NCBI GenBank assembly: GCA_016720805.1
Contig: JADKJZ010000002.1
Coordinates: 1 to 64,000 of the forward strand
Length of the DNA: 64,000 bases
DNA from: Gemmatimonadota bacterium
Lineage (GTDB): Bacteria; Gemmatimonadota; Gemmatimonadetes; Gemmatimonadales; GWC2-71-9
Reading direction: 5' to 3'
In this document: positions 1 to 8,211 of the stretch, in pieces
Layout: every line of letters begins with the position of its first letter
How positions within the stretch are numbered: position 1 is the stretch's first letter
Made by a program: the position numbers and the translations under genes
The notes under the pieces: generated by a model
Seen by the model: the letters and a program-made list of their open reading frames with translations, nothing else
Told to the model about the DNA's origin: nothing
Database searches by the model: none

Positions 1-882
1 TTTTGTGTTACGCCGTCGTTTTCTTTCCAGTTGATGCCGATCAACGTACCATTTCCATTCTCAAGGCGATCGCTGTTGAACGTATCTGCATTATCAACGG
101 TAAGCCACGTAACGTTGCCTGGTGTTACTTGTCCTTTGAAGACGCCGTTTACTGCAGGTAGACTTTGTACTGCTCCGCTTCCGACGCGGTAGTTGAGTGT
201 TGCAGGCGTTTTAATCGTGCTGTCGCTTCGCATTTCCGCAAGGCGGAATTCGAAGTCGCTCATTGGCGTCGCAGTTGCTTGCGCGTTTGCCGTAGCGTTT
301 CCGATTGCGCACGTCACGTTGACTGGTACGCTTCCAACGCCGTTTGCGTCCGGTGCGAATTTGTGCGTCAGGGTGTTCCCGGCCAGCGTGGGCTGGTAAC
401 TCGGGTTGGTGATGGCGCCGAGTGTATACACCGGACTGGTGCAGTTCTGCACTGAGAGCGTGCTCGCCGCCTGGCCATCTTCGGGGAACGTCACCGGCGC
501 GATCGTGAGGGACGGGGCAGCCGGCGTCGTGACGGTGAAGCTCGTGGAATTGCTCCCCGTCCCCCCGCTGCTGGTCGCCTCGCCGCGCACGGTGTAGCTG
601 CCGGGCGCCAAGGTCGTGTCGCTCACCGCGAGCGTCGCGCCACTGGATCCGCTCCGGACCAGGGTGCCATTCAGATAGAGTCGGTGGGTGGTGATGCTGC
701 TCTGGCCGTCGCTTGCCGAGGCGCTGGAAGCTGCCGCGCAGCTCGCCGCCCGTCCCGGTCACGCTCACCACAGGGGGCGACGTGTCACCCGTGGGGCCGG
801 GGGTGGTCGGCGTGCTCCCGCAGGCGGCGGCAAACACCACAATGCTTGCCACTCCTGTACGAACCAGTCGCTGCATGGCCAT
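1..882 (-). pseudogene. Secreted Ig-like lipoprotein, frameshifted and cut by window start
   Basis: The reading starts at an ATG with GGAG just upstream and begins with a lipoprotein signal whose lipobox ends in AAC (Cys about residue 21), followed by a Pro/Thr/Gly-rich linker. After about residue 55 the frame becomes Arg/His-rich and implausible. The neighbouring frame then gives a convincing secreted sequence (HRLYLNGTLVRSGSSGATL, then GSYTVRGEATSSGGTGSNS), typical of bacterial Ig-like adhesion repeats, and stays open to base 1. The switch lies at about 730-765. Either this is a genuine +1/-1 mutation or a single-base sequence error. The function is unknown; surface binding is the usual role of such domains. 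The distal part (bases 1-330) is visibly less GC-rich than the proximal part. The C-terminus lies outside the window. Confidence 0.6.
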
Positions 883-979
883 GGGTCTCCGGGGGCTGCT
901 CGAGCGGGGGCTCTCCTTCCAATCTGTGGCGAGTCTGCCAACACCGCCACCGTTGGCTGGTCGCCTGGCGCGAGGCGGG

Positions 980-1814
980 TCAGCTGGCCCACCTCCCCAC
1001 CACCTGATCGAACTCGCTCCGGGTCCACAGCACCACGATCAACCGCTTCAGCGACCCGACCGGGTGGTCACGCAGGTACCCGGTCACGCCGTCTCGCAGC
1101 GCATCGGCAAAGGCTTCGATCGGCAGCCCAACGCTGCCGGTGCCGACCGCAGGGAACGCCACGGAGGCGAGGCCCTTGTTCGTCGCAGTGGCGCAGGATG
1201 GCAGCAGCACTGGAGGTGACGACTCCGGGCGTCCCGCGCGCAATCACCAGGTGGAAGATCGCGCGCGTCTTGGGGAGCCCGAAGCCATCGGTCTGGATCA
1301 CCGTGCCGTCCTCGAGCGGCCCACCCCGCGCCGAGCCATCCAGATGCGCCTGCAGCCCCGGGTGGGCGGCTGCCCGGATGGCGCCCGAGACGCCGCCGCC
1401 GAGCTTGAGCCCGGGGTTCGACGGGTTCACGATCGCGTCGGCGGCGACCGCGACGATGTCGCCGGTGCGGAACTCGATCTCGAGCCGACCCTGCGTGACC
1501 ACCGCCCTCGGCGCCGCCTCCTCCGGCAGGTACCGGGTGAAGTGGTCCAGCATCTCGGCGCTGTCGACCCAGACCATCATCTCCCGCTCACCCGTCCCGA
1601 CGGCCCTCGCCGTGGCCATGAGGGAGCGGAATGCCAAGGGAATCGAGACGCCCGGGGCCACGGGGAGTCCCAATACAATAGAGAGCGAGCGCTCCCTCGG
1701 CTCACTCCGCAGGAGCCGCTCAAGCGTGCTCGCGGCGTCGAGCAGGGATGGGCAGCGGGAGAGGTCGAAGTCGGGGTCGGCGCTGGGTCTGCCGACCAAG
1801 AGCGAGAGGTTCAC
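980..1814 (-). pseudogene. Macro-domain (ADP-ribose binding) protein, frameshifted
   Basis: The N-terminal 100 or so residues are a domain I do not recognise. They are followed by a macro domain with the characteristic GDIVAVAADAIVNPSNPGL and GGGVSGAIRAAA motifs, which bind ADP-ribose in this family. In the starting frame the sequence degenerates after AAILRHC (about base 1195). The adjacent frame continues with TNKGLASVAFPAVGTGSVGLP, the conserved second half of the macro fold, and ends at 980. One base is therefore missing or extra near 1190-1200. The GTG start at 1814 is a guess: the longer upstream reading is Arg/Pro-rich and looks non-coding, and no clear ribosome site is visible. Family role: hydrolysis or recognition of ADP-ribose and O-acetyl-ADP-ribose. 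The N-terminal domain could confer another specificity. Confidence 0.7.
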
Positions 1815-2336
1815 GGGGCCCGGGTGCAGCGGGGAGGGTGGAGGATGCCTCCGGAGTGGGGCGCGTGGCCGCAACGGCCGTCTATATGCATGGCGAACGG
1901 GGAACGGCGAACGGCGATGATCGATGGTCGATCGCTCGGCGGGGCGGGCCCGGCGCTGGGGGGCGCGCGGAGGCGGGGTCGCTGACGCGAGGACCGTCCA
2001 GTCGCGTCGCGGGGGACGACCGTTCCGTGACGTCGGGCCCACCGCCCCGCCGGCCTGCGACGTCGGACCGCAGCGTCAGCGAGCCCCGACCCGCGCGCCC
2101 TCTGCACGGGTACGGAGGTCAGGCCCGCAGCGGCTTGAGCGACTTCGGGGCCCCGCCGCCCTGCGGGGCAGGGGAACAGCACGGCCCAGTCACGAGCAAG
2201 GTCCCTCGCTGCGCTCAGGATGGCAATACCAGGGCATCCTCAGGAGCCACCTCGGGGTGACATGCGCGGCTGTAAAACCGCTTACGTTTCGAGCAGCCCC
2301 CGAACGGATCGCTTCCCGTCTGCAGTCGAGGTTGTC
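1815..2336. other. Intergenic region with fragmentary repeats
   Basis: No convincing gene in about 520 bases. It contains GATC-rich short repeats around 1912-1940. It also contains a GC-rich stretch at about 2143-2185 that resembles one at 61027-61065, and half of the inverted-repeat family at about 2198-2223, related to the full elements at 4868-4964 and 13988-14082. It serves as the divergent spacer between the macro-domain gene and the propeller lipoprotein. Confidence 0.5.
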
Positions 2337-3608
2337 ATGCGCCGGTCCCTGCTCCTCCCGTTGATCCTCCTCGCCGCATGCGGCGGCGACAAGGCCTCCG
2401 GCACCGACGGCGGCATCGTCGAAGCGAAGGTCCGCGATTCGTCCGGCGTCGCCATCAAGGAGTATCCCAAGTCGTCGTGGGATGCCGCGAAGCAGTTCAC
2501 CCTCTCCGCCAAGCCGTTGATGTCCGTTGGCGGTGAAGAGGGTGACACCACGATCGATCTCTCGGCCGGGATCATGGGGGCGTCGTCGGCGTCCGTCGGC
2601 CGTCTGCTGCCGGATGGACGGCTTGTGGTGGTGGCCGGCCAGCCGCCGCAGATGATGGTCATCGACACCAACGGCAAGAAGAGCGGCATCATCGGGCGCG
2701 CCGGCGAAGGGCCGGGCGAATACCGCCTGGTCACGGCGTTGCTGCAGCTCGGGAGCGACACGCTGCTCGCGTTCGACATGATGCGACGCAAGGGGATCCT
2801 CTTCGGACTCGATGGATCGTCGCGCGGTGAACGCGACTTCCCGACCGTCGGGGCGCTACCGATTGCGCCGACGATCCTCGGCGTGCTGAACGACGGGACG
2901 ACGATCCATCGGAGCGACGGGCTGGATCCGAGGCCGCCCGCCGGTGGCGACCCGAACAGCTATCAGCTCCCGTTGCCAATCGTTGCGTTGATCGCCGGAG
3001 GCGCTCGATACGATACCCTCTTCATGGTCCAGGGCATCGAGATGTATTCCTCGACCTTCAGCGCCGGCGGGCAGACGACGGCGATTCCGCGCCAGATCGG
3101 CTTCGGCAAGGTGCCGCTGATCGTGGTCGGCCCCGAGGCGATCTGGTTCACGCCGTCGGACAAGTTCGAGCTCCATCGTCGCAGCACCGGTGGCGCCCTT
3201 CTCGACATCATTCGCCTTGACTTGCCGACGCGAGCGGTCACCGAGGCCGACAAGACCGAGTTCAAGCGGGTCCTGAGCGAGGCGCTCACGCGGCTCAAGT
3301 CGCTGGCGCCGCCGGCGATCATCGACGCCGAGATCAAGAAGCTGGACGAGACAAAGTTCGCGACGCGCTTTCCGGCGGTGGGTCAGATGCAGGTCGATCC
3401 GACCGGCGCCGTCTGGGCCAACCTCGGCGGGTCACCGCTCGACAGCACCACCACCTGGGCGATCTTCGACCCGACGGGTGCACTGCAGGGGCGGGTCACC
3501 CTGCCGAAGGGAGGGCTCTTTGCGGTGGGGACGGATCGACTGGTGGTCCGCCGGGAGGATCCGGCGACCGGCCTGGTCCGTCTCGAGGTCTGGGGCTTCA
3601 CGCGGTAA
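2337..3608 (+). CDS. 6-bladed beta-propeller lipoprotein
   Basis: 423 residues. The start is the ATG at 2337, since it opens directly on a lipoprotein signal (MRRSLLLPLILLAACGG, lipobox LAAC) and has GAGG upstream; the longer frame adds an implausible leader. The body has the repeated beta-strand pattern of the 6-bladed propeller proteins common in Bacteroidota and Gemmatimonadota, including the DGRLVVVAG blade and the GRAGEGPGEY motif that marks this family. Expected to sit in the periplasm or on the outer membrane. No enzyme motif is visible and the ligand is unknown. Related proteins occur at 33515, 36332, 38114 (broken) and 42402. It stands alone here, with the membrane protein gene 42 bases downstream. 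Confidence 0.8.
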   Translation: MRRSLLLPLILLAACGGDKASGTDGGIVEAKVRDSSGVAIKEYPKSSWDAAKQFTLSAKPLMSVGGEEGDTTIDLSAGIMGASSASVGRLLPDGRLVVVAGQPPQMMVIDTNGKKSGIIGRAGEGPGEYRLVTALLQLGSDTLLAFDMMRRKGILFGLDGSSRGERDFPTVGALPIAPTILGVLNDGTTIHRSDGLDPRPPAGGDPNSYQLPLPIVALIAGGARYDTLFMVQGIEMYSSTFSAGGQTTAIPRQIGFGKVPLIVVGPEAIWFTPSDKFELHRRSTGGALLDIIRLDLPTRAVTEADKTEFKRVLSEALTRLKSLAPPAIIDAEIKKLDETKFATRFPAVGQMQVDPTGAVWANLGGSPLDSTTTWAIFDPTGALQGRVTLPKGGLFAVGTDRLVVRREDPATGLVRLEVWGFTR

Positions 3609-3650
3609 GAGGGGCGAGTCCGACAACCCGCACGACAGGAGCAATCCGCG

Positions 3651-4097
3651 ATGGCCAGCAACAGCGAAGGAATTTCGTGGGGCGGCATTGGTGTTCGCTT
3701 CGTCATGGCATTGGTGCTGGTCTATGCGACATGGAATCCGACGGGAACCTCGTTCACCCACTGGGTCTTCCTGCCGATCTTCGGTGATGGCGCGGCCGGC
3801 GCCGCGAGTGCCCAGGCTCCACTGAAGTTCCTCGTCGGGATGGTGCTCGTCGCCGGCTGGGTCCTCTACCTGCAGGCGACGCGGCGCTCCCTCGGCGCCG
3901 CCGGCGCCCTCCTCGTCGCGGCGATCGGCGGCGGGGTGGTGTGGCTCCTGGCGTCGTGGAAGGTCCTGTCGATGCAGGGGCAGGCCGTTGCCCACGTCGT
4001 GCTGGTCGTGCTGTCGATGATCCTCGCCATGGGGATGAGCTGGTCGCACCTCTCGCGCCGGATGACCGGCCAACTGGACACCGACGCGGTCGAATAG
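3651..4097 (+). CDS. DUF6524-type four-helix membrane protein
   Basis: 148 residues with four hydrophobic segments (about residues 15-30, 60-78, 84-102 and 110-128). The pattern, including FVMALVLVYATWNPTGTSF and the WVLYLQATRRSLG loop, is what I recall for the DUF6524 family. These are small inner-membrane proteins without an assigned function. The ATG at 3651 follows the propeller gene by 42 bases. It lies upstream of other small envelope or stress genes, but no co-function can be deduced. The family assignment is from memory of its pattern; the membrane topology is directly visible. Confidence 0.75.
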   Translation: MASNSEGISWGGIGVRFVMALVLVYATWNPTGTSFTHWVFLPIFGDGAAGAASAQAPLKFLVGMVLVAGWVLYLQATRRSLGAAGALLVAAIGGGVVWLLASWKVLSMQGQAVAHVVLVVLSMILAMGMSWSHLSRRMTGQLDTDAVE

Positions 4098-4218
4098 CGT
4101 TTCGCCGGAGCAACATTGTCCCGGGTGAATCGGTTCAGGCTGAAACCGCCCCACCCCGCTTTCCGTCTGGAACCGCGTTCCCCTCAATCCGCCGGCTCGT
4201 TCGGCAAGGAGTTTCCCC

Positions 4219-4452
4219 ATGCTGTACACCATCATCATCGGCTTCCTCGCAGGCCTCGTCGCCAAGATGCTCTACCCTGGCAAGCAGGGCGGCGGGATCA
4301 TCGTCACCATCCTGCTCGGTATCGCCGGTTCGTGGGTCGGCTCCTTCCTCTCCGGCATGCTCGGGATGGGTCGCAGCGTCGGCTTCGTCGGCTCGGTGAT
4401 CGGCGCGATGATCGTCCTCTGGTTGTACAACAAGCTCAACAAGTCCGCCTGA
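4219..4452 (+). CDS. GlsB/YeaQ/YmgE-family stress membrane protein
   Basis: 77 residues consisting of three glycine-rich hydrophobic helices: MLYTIIIGFLAGLVAKMLYPG, then GGIIVTILLGIAGSWVG, then GFVGSVIGAMIVLWLYNKL. This is the standard length and pattern of the transglycosylase-associated / GlsB family of small inner-membrane proteins, which are commonly induced by general stress. The molecular role is not established. AGGAGT lies just before the ATG at 4219. It is followed 25 bases later by a YbjQ-type gene, so the two may be co-transcribed. Confidence 0.9.
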   Translation: MLYTIIIGFLAGLVAKMLYPGKQGGGIIVTILLGIAGSWVGSFLSGMLGMGRSVGFVGSVIGAMIVLWLYNKLNKSA

Positions 4453-4477
4453 CCTGAACCTTCGGAGTCTGTCGACG

Positions 4478-4807
4478 ATGCTTGTCACCACGACTGATGC
4501 AGTTGCTGGCCACCCGACCGTGCGCGTGCTGGGGCTCGTCTCGGGTGAGGCGATCATGGGCGCCAATATCTTCAAGGACCTCTTCGCCGGCTTTCGCGAC
4601 ATCGTCGGCGGCCGGGCCGCCGGCTACGAAGAGGAGCTGCGCAAGGCGAAGGAGATCGCCATCCACGAGATGTGCGAGTTCGCCGCGGAACTCGGCGGCA
4701 ACGCCGTGGTCGGCGCCGACCTCGACTTCGAGAGCATCCAGATGGGTACCGGTGGCGGGATGCTGATGGTCTCGGCGTCGGGGACGGCGGTGGTGATCGA
4801 AGAGTGA
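4478..4807 (+). CDS. YbjQ/UPF0145 family protein
   Basis: 109 residues. The central segment GLVSGEAIMGANIFKDLFAGFRDIVGGRAAGYEEEL and the following helix plus VVGADLDFESI are diagnostic of the YbjQ (DUF74) family of small pentamer-forming cytosolic proteins, sometimes called putative heavy-metal binding. Function unproven. The length is normal and both ends are intact. A second, more divergent member is at 48303. The stop codon (4805-4807) is itself the first base triplet of a long inverted-repeat element. Confidence 0.9.
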   Translation: MLVTTTDAVAGHPTVRVLGLVSGEAIMGANIFKDLFAGFRDIVGGRAAGYEEELRKAKEIAIHEMCEFAAELGGNAVVGADLDFESIQMGTGGGMLMVSASGTAVVIEE

Positions 4808-5006
4808 GTCGTTAGTCATTAGTCGTTAGTCATTAGTCGTTAGAGGTGTGGGGTATCGTGAAGTGATGTCATCCCGAGCGCAGCGAGGGACCTGCGTGGT
4901 CGTGAATGAGCAGAACGTTTGTGCATTCGCCACTACGCAGGTCCCTCGCTGCGCTCGGGATGACAGGTCTGCACCCTAACGACTAACGACTAACGACTAA
5001 TGACTC
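4805..5006. repeat. Composite nested inverted-repeat element
   Basis: Inner part: a perfect 30-bp inverted repeat (4868-4897 against 4935-4964) with a 37-base loop. Outer part: phased short repeats of the TAGTCGT/TAGTCAT type at 4805-4842, complementary to 4976-5006. The whole region can fold into one long hairpin. The same inner arms recur at 13988-14082 and, further apart, at 60525-61002. The outer right arm contains the start codon of the next gene and its first codons. Confidence 0.85.
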
Positions 5007-5542
5007 AGTCCCTCCTCCCCATCCTCCTCGGCCTCGCGCTCGCCGCCGCCTGCGGCTTTCGCGTCTTTGCCCCGCTGTTGATTGCCGGCGCCGCCGCCCA
5101 CACCGGTCACCTCACCCTCGCCTCCGACTTTGCCTGGCTCGGCACCACGCCGGCGTTGATCGCGCTGGGCACTGCCGCTGTCCTCGAGATCGGCGCCTAC
5201 TTCGTCCCCTGGCTCGACCATGCACTCGACCTGCTGGCGACACCGACCGCCGTCGTCGCCGGGATCCTGGCCGCCGTGGCGGTGATGGTCGACCTCCCGC
5301 CCCCGCTGCGCTGGGGGATCGGCGTCATCGGTGGCGGCACCGTCGCCGGCGTGGTGCAGGGGTCCACGGTGCTGCTCCGGGCCAAGTCGACCGCGCTCAC
5401 CGGTGGGCTCGGCAACCCGGTTGTCGCGGCAGGCGAAACCGCGGGGGCGATCGGGATCGCGCTGCTGGCGATTCTGGTGCCAGTGGTGGTGGTGGCCGCC
5501 GTGGTCGTGGTGGTGGGGTGGAGGATGTTCAGGCGCGGCTGA
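5000..5542 (+). CDS. DUF4126 membrane protein
   Basis: 180 residues, almost entirely hydrophobic with about five to six membrane segments. It includes the family signature LGLALAAACGFRVFAPLL near the N-terminus, a PWLDHALDLLATP loop and GNPVVAAGETAGAIGIALLAILVP. This matches DUF4126, an inner-membrane family of unknown function. The ATG at 5000 is embedded in the right arm of the preceding inverted repeat, so the first three residues come from repeat DNA. No Shine-Dalgarno site is seen, and a later internal start cannot be excluded. Confidence 0.85.
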   Translation: MTQSLLPILLGLALAAACGFRVFAPLLIAGAAAHTGHLTLASDFAWLGTTPALIALGTAAVLEIGAYFVPWLDHALDLLATPTAVVAGILAAVAVMVDLPPPLRWGIGVIGGGTVAGVVQGSTVLLRAKSTALTGGLGNPVVAAGETAGAIGIALLAILVPVVVVAAVVVVVGWRMFRRG

Positions 5543-5682
5543 CGGTCCGGGCGTCGCCTGCGTGCTCCTGGCGCGCAGGGGCATGATGGGTGCGGGATCG
5601 GGGCGACGCATGCGTCGCCCTTACGCACGGGGAGATCGGCCCAAGGGTAGATTTTGGGCATCCCCTTTTCCGGAGTGCGTCG

Positions 5683-6510
5683 GTGGCCCGTTTCGGCATG
5701 ATTGGCGGTACCGTGATGGTGGTGCTCGTGGCACTGCTGGTCTTCTTCACTGGCTGCACCAAGGTCGACCAGACGGACTACTGCATCGAGACGCGCTTCG
5801 GCAAGGTGGTGACCGACCACATGAACACCGGGATGGCGATGACCGTCTTCAGCGAGGCGACCTGCTTCCCGCTGACCGACGTCAACTTCCCCTCGCAGGG
5901 CAACACCGAGCAGATCGAGGCGCAGACCGCCGACCCCGTCACGGTGACCGGCGATGTGGGCGTCGTGTATGCCTACGACCCGGCCTCCGTGAATGGCGTC
6001 TTCATCGCGAAGCGGACGCCGGCTGCCGCCGAAATCGAGATCCTCAACGCGATCCGCGAAGGGTATCGGACGGCGCTGGCCGGCTGGACCGTCGCCGACA
6101 TCTTCTCGAATCGCCGCTCCGAACTCTCCGATTCCGTGCGCGCGCACATCCAGCGCAAGCTCGGCACCCTGGCGATGATCAAGCGCGCCTACGTGCGTGA
6201 CATCAAGATTCCGAAGACGATCGAGGACGCACGGATCGGTGCCGTCGCGCAGGCCCAGGTACTCGACTCCACCCTCAAGCGCTTCGCGATCGACTCGGTC
6301 GCCGCGCGTGCCACCGTCATTCGCGCGCAGGCGCAGGCCGAGGCCACGCGACTGCAGGCACAGGCGTACGCGAGCAATCCGGCGTTGCTGGAGCTCGAGC
6401 GATCGAAGGCGCTGGCCGACGGGATTGCCCGCGCCTGCTCGGGTCCGCAGATCACCACCTGTGTGATCGGCGGCACAGTACTCGACGCCGCGCCGACCCG
6501 GCGGCCGTGA
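5683..6510 (+). CDS. SPFH/Band 7 domain membrane-anchored protein
   Basis: 275 residues from the GTG at 5683, chosen because GGAG lies 7 bases upstream and the frame then opens on a membrane anchor (MIGGTVMVVLVALLVFF) ending in a TGC that could also be a lipobox. The anchor is followed by a Band 7 domain (about residues 30-200) with VDQTDYCIETRFGKVV and the GTLAMIKRAYVRDIKIP strand. A helical Ala/Gln/Arg-rich segment comes next (AQAQAEATRLQAQAYASNP), typical of the oligomerising region of HflK/prohibitin-like proteins. Family members scaffold membrane microdomains or regulate proteases. The next gene overlaps it by four bases (GTGA), suggesting a coupled pair. Confidence 0.85.
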   Translation: MARFGMIGGTVMVVLVALLVFFTGCTKVDQTDYCIETRFGKVVTDHMNTGMAMTVFSEATCFPLTDVNFPSQGNTEQIEAQTADPVTVTGDVGVVYAYDPASVNGVFIAKRTPAAAEIEILNAIREGYRTALAGWTVADIFSNRRSELSDSVRAHIQRKLGTLAMIKRAYVRDIKIPKTIEDARIGAVAQAQVLDSTLKRFAIDSVAARATVIRAQAQAEATRLQAQAYASNPALLELERSKALADGIARACSGPQITTCVIGGTVLDAAPTRRP

Positions 6511-7043
6511 GCGACCTGCCGGCACGCGCACCCCATCCTGATCCCTGGGCGGTGGTGGAACACCACGCCCGGGTCGCCGCGGCGCGAGGCACGGAGGCAG
6601 TGCTCTCGCCTGGCCAGCGGCTCGCGCTCTATGCGACGACCGCGCCCGAGGTGATCGGCGCGCGTCGCATGGAGCGCGGCGAGTTCGGCGTGCTCGGACG
6701 ATTCGCGCGGAGCGGCGACTGGTGGACGGCGGCGATTCCCGGCAGCGGTGATCGCCTCGCCTGGAACGAGCAGGGAGACGTCGTCGTCTCGAATCGCACG
6801 CACGCCGTCATTCGGCAGGCGGTGATCGGCGGCTTCGCCACGCTGATGGCGTTTACGGTGCTCGGCCGCATCGGTGGTCCGCGGGCGATAATCCCCGCAC
6901 TGATGGTCGGTGCTGGCGCCGCCATGATTGCCGCCCGCCTCGCCACGCGCTGGACCCTGCTCGGCGATGGCCACAATCACCCGCTGGCCGAGCAGACGCT
7001 GCAGCAGTTCCTGCAGCGATACGAGGAGGCGGTGGCCCGGTAG
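6507..7043 (+). CDS. Hypothetical membrane protein coupled to SPFH gene
   Basis: 178 residues with a GTG start overlapping the SPFH stop by four bases. The first 95 residues are soluble. Two adjacent hydrophobic segments follow (AVIGGFATLMAFTVLG and AIIPALMVGAGAAMIAARLA), then a short C-terminal helix with a coiled-coil-like pattern (EQTLQQFLQRYEEAVAR). I do not recognise a family. The overlap and the shared membrane location suggest that it works with the Band 7 protein, but that is inference from position only. Codon use looks like its neighbours. Confidence 0.7.
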   Translation: MSDLPARAPHPDPWAVVEHHARVAAARGTEAVLSPGQRLALYATTAPEVIGARRMERGEFGVLGRFARSGDWWTAAIPGSGDRLAWNEQGDVVVSNRTHAVIRQAVIGGFATLMAFTVLGRIGGPRAIIPALMVGAGAAMIAARLATRWTLLGDGHNHPLAEQTLQQFLQRYEEAVAR

Positions 7044-7045
7044 TC

Positions 7046-7492
7046 ATGCTCCGCCACCTCTGGCCCTCCCCGCTCTCGCTGTTCGGCATCCTGGTCGCGG
7101 TGGCGTGTCGGGCCCCGCTGCGTCGCCGCGACCACACCCTCGAGGCCTGCGGGGGGCTCCTCCCGCGCTTCCTCCCCCGGATCGGCTTCGGCATGCGCCC
7201 CGCCGCCATCACCCTCGGCCACGTCATCCTGGCCGTCGACCACGCCACCCTCGACCAATGGCGCGCCCATGAGCGCGTCCATGTGGCCCAGACCGAACGG
7301 TGGGGGCCGCTCTTTCCGCTGGCCTATGCGATGGCGTCGACGGTGGCGTGGGGGAGGGGGAAGGATCCGTATCTCAACAATCGATTCGAGATCGAGGCGT
7401 TTTCGGTGAGGGTGAGGGGGGGGCGTTGCCCGATCTTTGTCGAAGCGACAAGAGCAACACCTAAACTGTTTACCGGTATAGCTTTGTGTTAG
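7046..7492 (+). CDS. Small protein with HExxH motif
   Basis: 148 residues following the previous stop by two bases. It contains RAHERVHVAQTERWGPL around residues 73-89. HERVH fits the zincin HExxH pattern, and the region just after is conserved-looking (WGPLFPLAYAMAS). No signal peptide is clear, although the first 20 residues are hydrophobic. The last 25 residues follow a G-rich run (a tract of eight Gs near 7420) and look unlike the rest, so a slipped base at that tract could have changed the true C-terminus. Metallopeptidase activity is possible but not established; a third metal ligand is not obvious. Confidence 0.55.
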   Translation: MLRHLWPSPLSLFGILVAVACRAPLRRRDHTLEACGGLLPRFLPRIGFGMRPAAITLGHVILAVDHATLDQWRAHERVHVAQTERWGPLFPLAYAMASTVAWGRGKDPYLNNRFEIEAFSVRVRGGRCPIFVEATRATPKLFTGIALC

Positions 7493-7523
7493 AGTTGACA
7501 ATTGGCGGTCCGCTCAATAAGCT
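7462..7523 (+). promoter_or_regulatory. Candidate promoter and operator for the tetR gene
   Basis: TTGACA at 7495-7500 and TAAGCT at 7518-7523 are separated by 17 bases, a sigma-70-like arrangement. It would place transcription initiation almost at the ATG at 7534, giving a very short or absent leader. Just upstream, 7462-7472 is a perfect palindrome (TAAAC-T-GTTTA) followed by ACCGGT, a plausible TetR autoregulation site. The elements are visible; the function is inferred. Confidence 0.45.
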
Positions 7524-7533
7524 TGTCCGCCCT

Positions 7534-8187
7534 ATGCCACCCGTCCTTCCGTTGGCTGCCCCGCGTTGGCAGCGCCGTCCCGCCGACCGCCGCCAGGAGA
7601 TCCTGGCGGCGGCGTTGGTCGTGTTCGGCGAGGAGGGGTACGCCAAGGCGACGCTGGCCCAGGTGGCCCGGAAGGCCGGGATCTCGGCGGCGACGGTTTC
7701 CCACTACTTCGGCTCCAAGGCGGCGCTCTTTGAGGCGATGGTCTCCGAGGAGGCGATGGTCATCAGCGATGATGACCCGCTTCTCCTGGTCGGGCCGACC
7801 GGCTTCCGCGGGCTCCTCCACCAGTTGGTCGACGAAAAGCTCGAGCGGCTCAACCGTCCCGAGATGGCACGGCTGACCCTCACGGTCATCCGTGAGATGC
7901 ACACCTTCCCGGTGTCGGCGCAGCAGCTCTTCCGGCAGCTCTCGCAGCGTCACCGCCGGCGGGTTGAGGCGGTGCTGAACGCCGGCGTGATGGCGGGCGA
8001 GTTCGATGTCGCGGATGTGCGCGTGACTGCGCAACTCTTAGGATCGCTCCTCCTCGGGGCGATGATGGACCTGCACTTCGTCGCGGAGTGCACCAATGAA
8101 TCCGCCTGTCGTGTGGGGGCGGCGAACGCCATCCACGCGGCGGTGGACCGGCTCGTGGGACCGGCAGCTCCTACTTCCGTAGCGTAA
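7534..8187 (+). CDS. TetR/AcrR family transcriptional repressor
   Basis: 217 residues from the ATG at 7534; the longer frame would run through the likely promoter. The N-terminal TetR_N domain is clear: RRQEILAAALVVFGEEGYAKATLAQVARKAGISAATVSHYFGSK carries the helix-turn-helix and the Y-F-x-S-K end. The helical C-terminal region (residues about 75-210) is the ligand-binding and dimer part, with no recognisable ligand signature. It is placed 24 bases upstream of the periplasmic adaptor of an RND pump, the classic position of AcrR/NalC-type local repressors. It most likely controls that operon and itself in response to a pump substrate. Confidence 0.92.
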   Translation: MPPVLPLAAPRWQRRPADRRQEILAAALVVFGEEGYAKATLAQVARKAGISAATVSHYFGSKAALFEAMVSEEAMVISDDDPLLLVGPTGFRGLLHQLVDEKLERLNRPEMARLTLTVIREMHTFPVSAQQLFRQLSQRHRRRVEAVLNAGVMAGEFDVADVRVTAQLLGSLLLGAMMDLHFVAECTNESACRVGAANAIHAAVDRLVGPAAPTSVA

Positions 8188-8211
8188 ACCTCAGAGCAAC
8201 TCGGGGCACCG

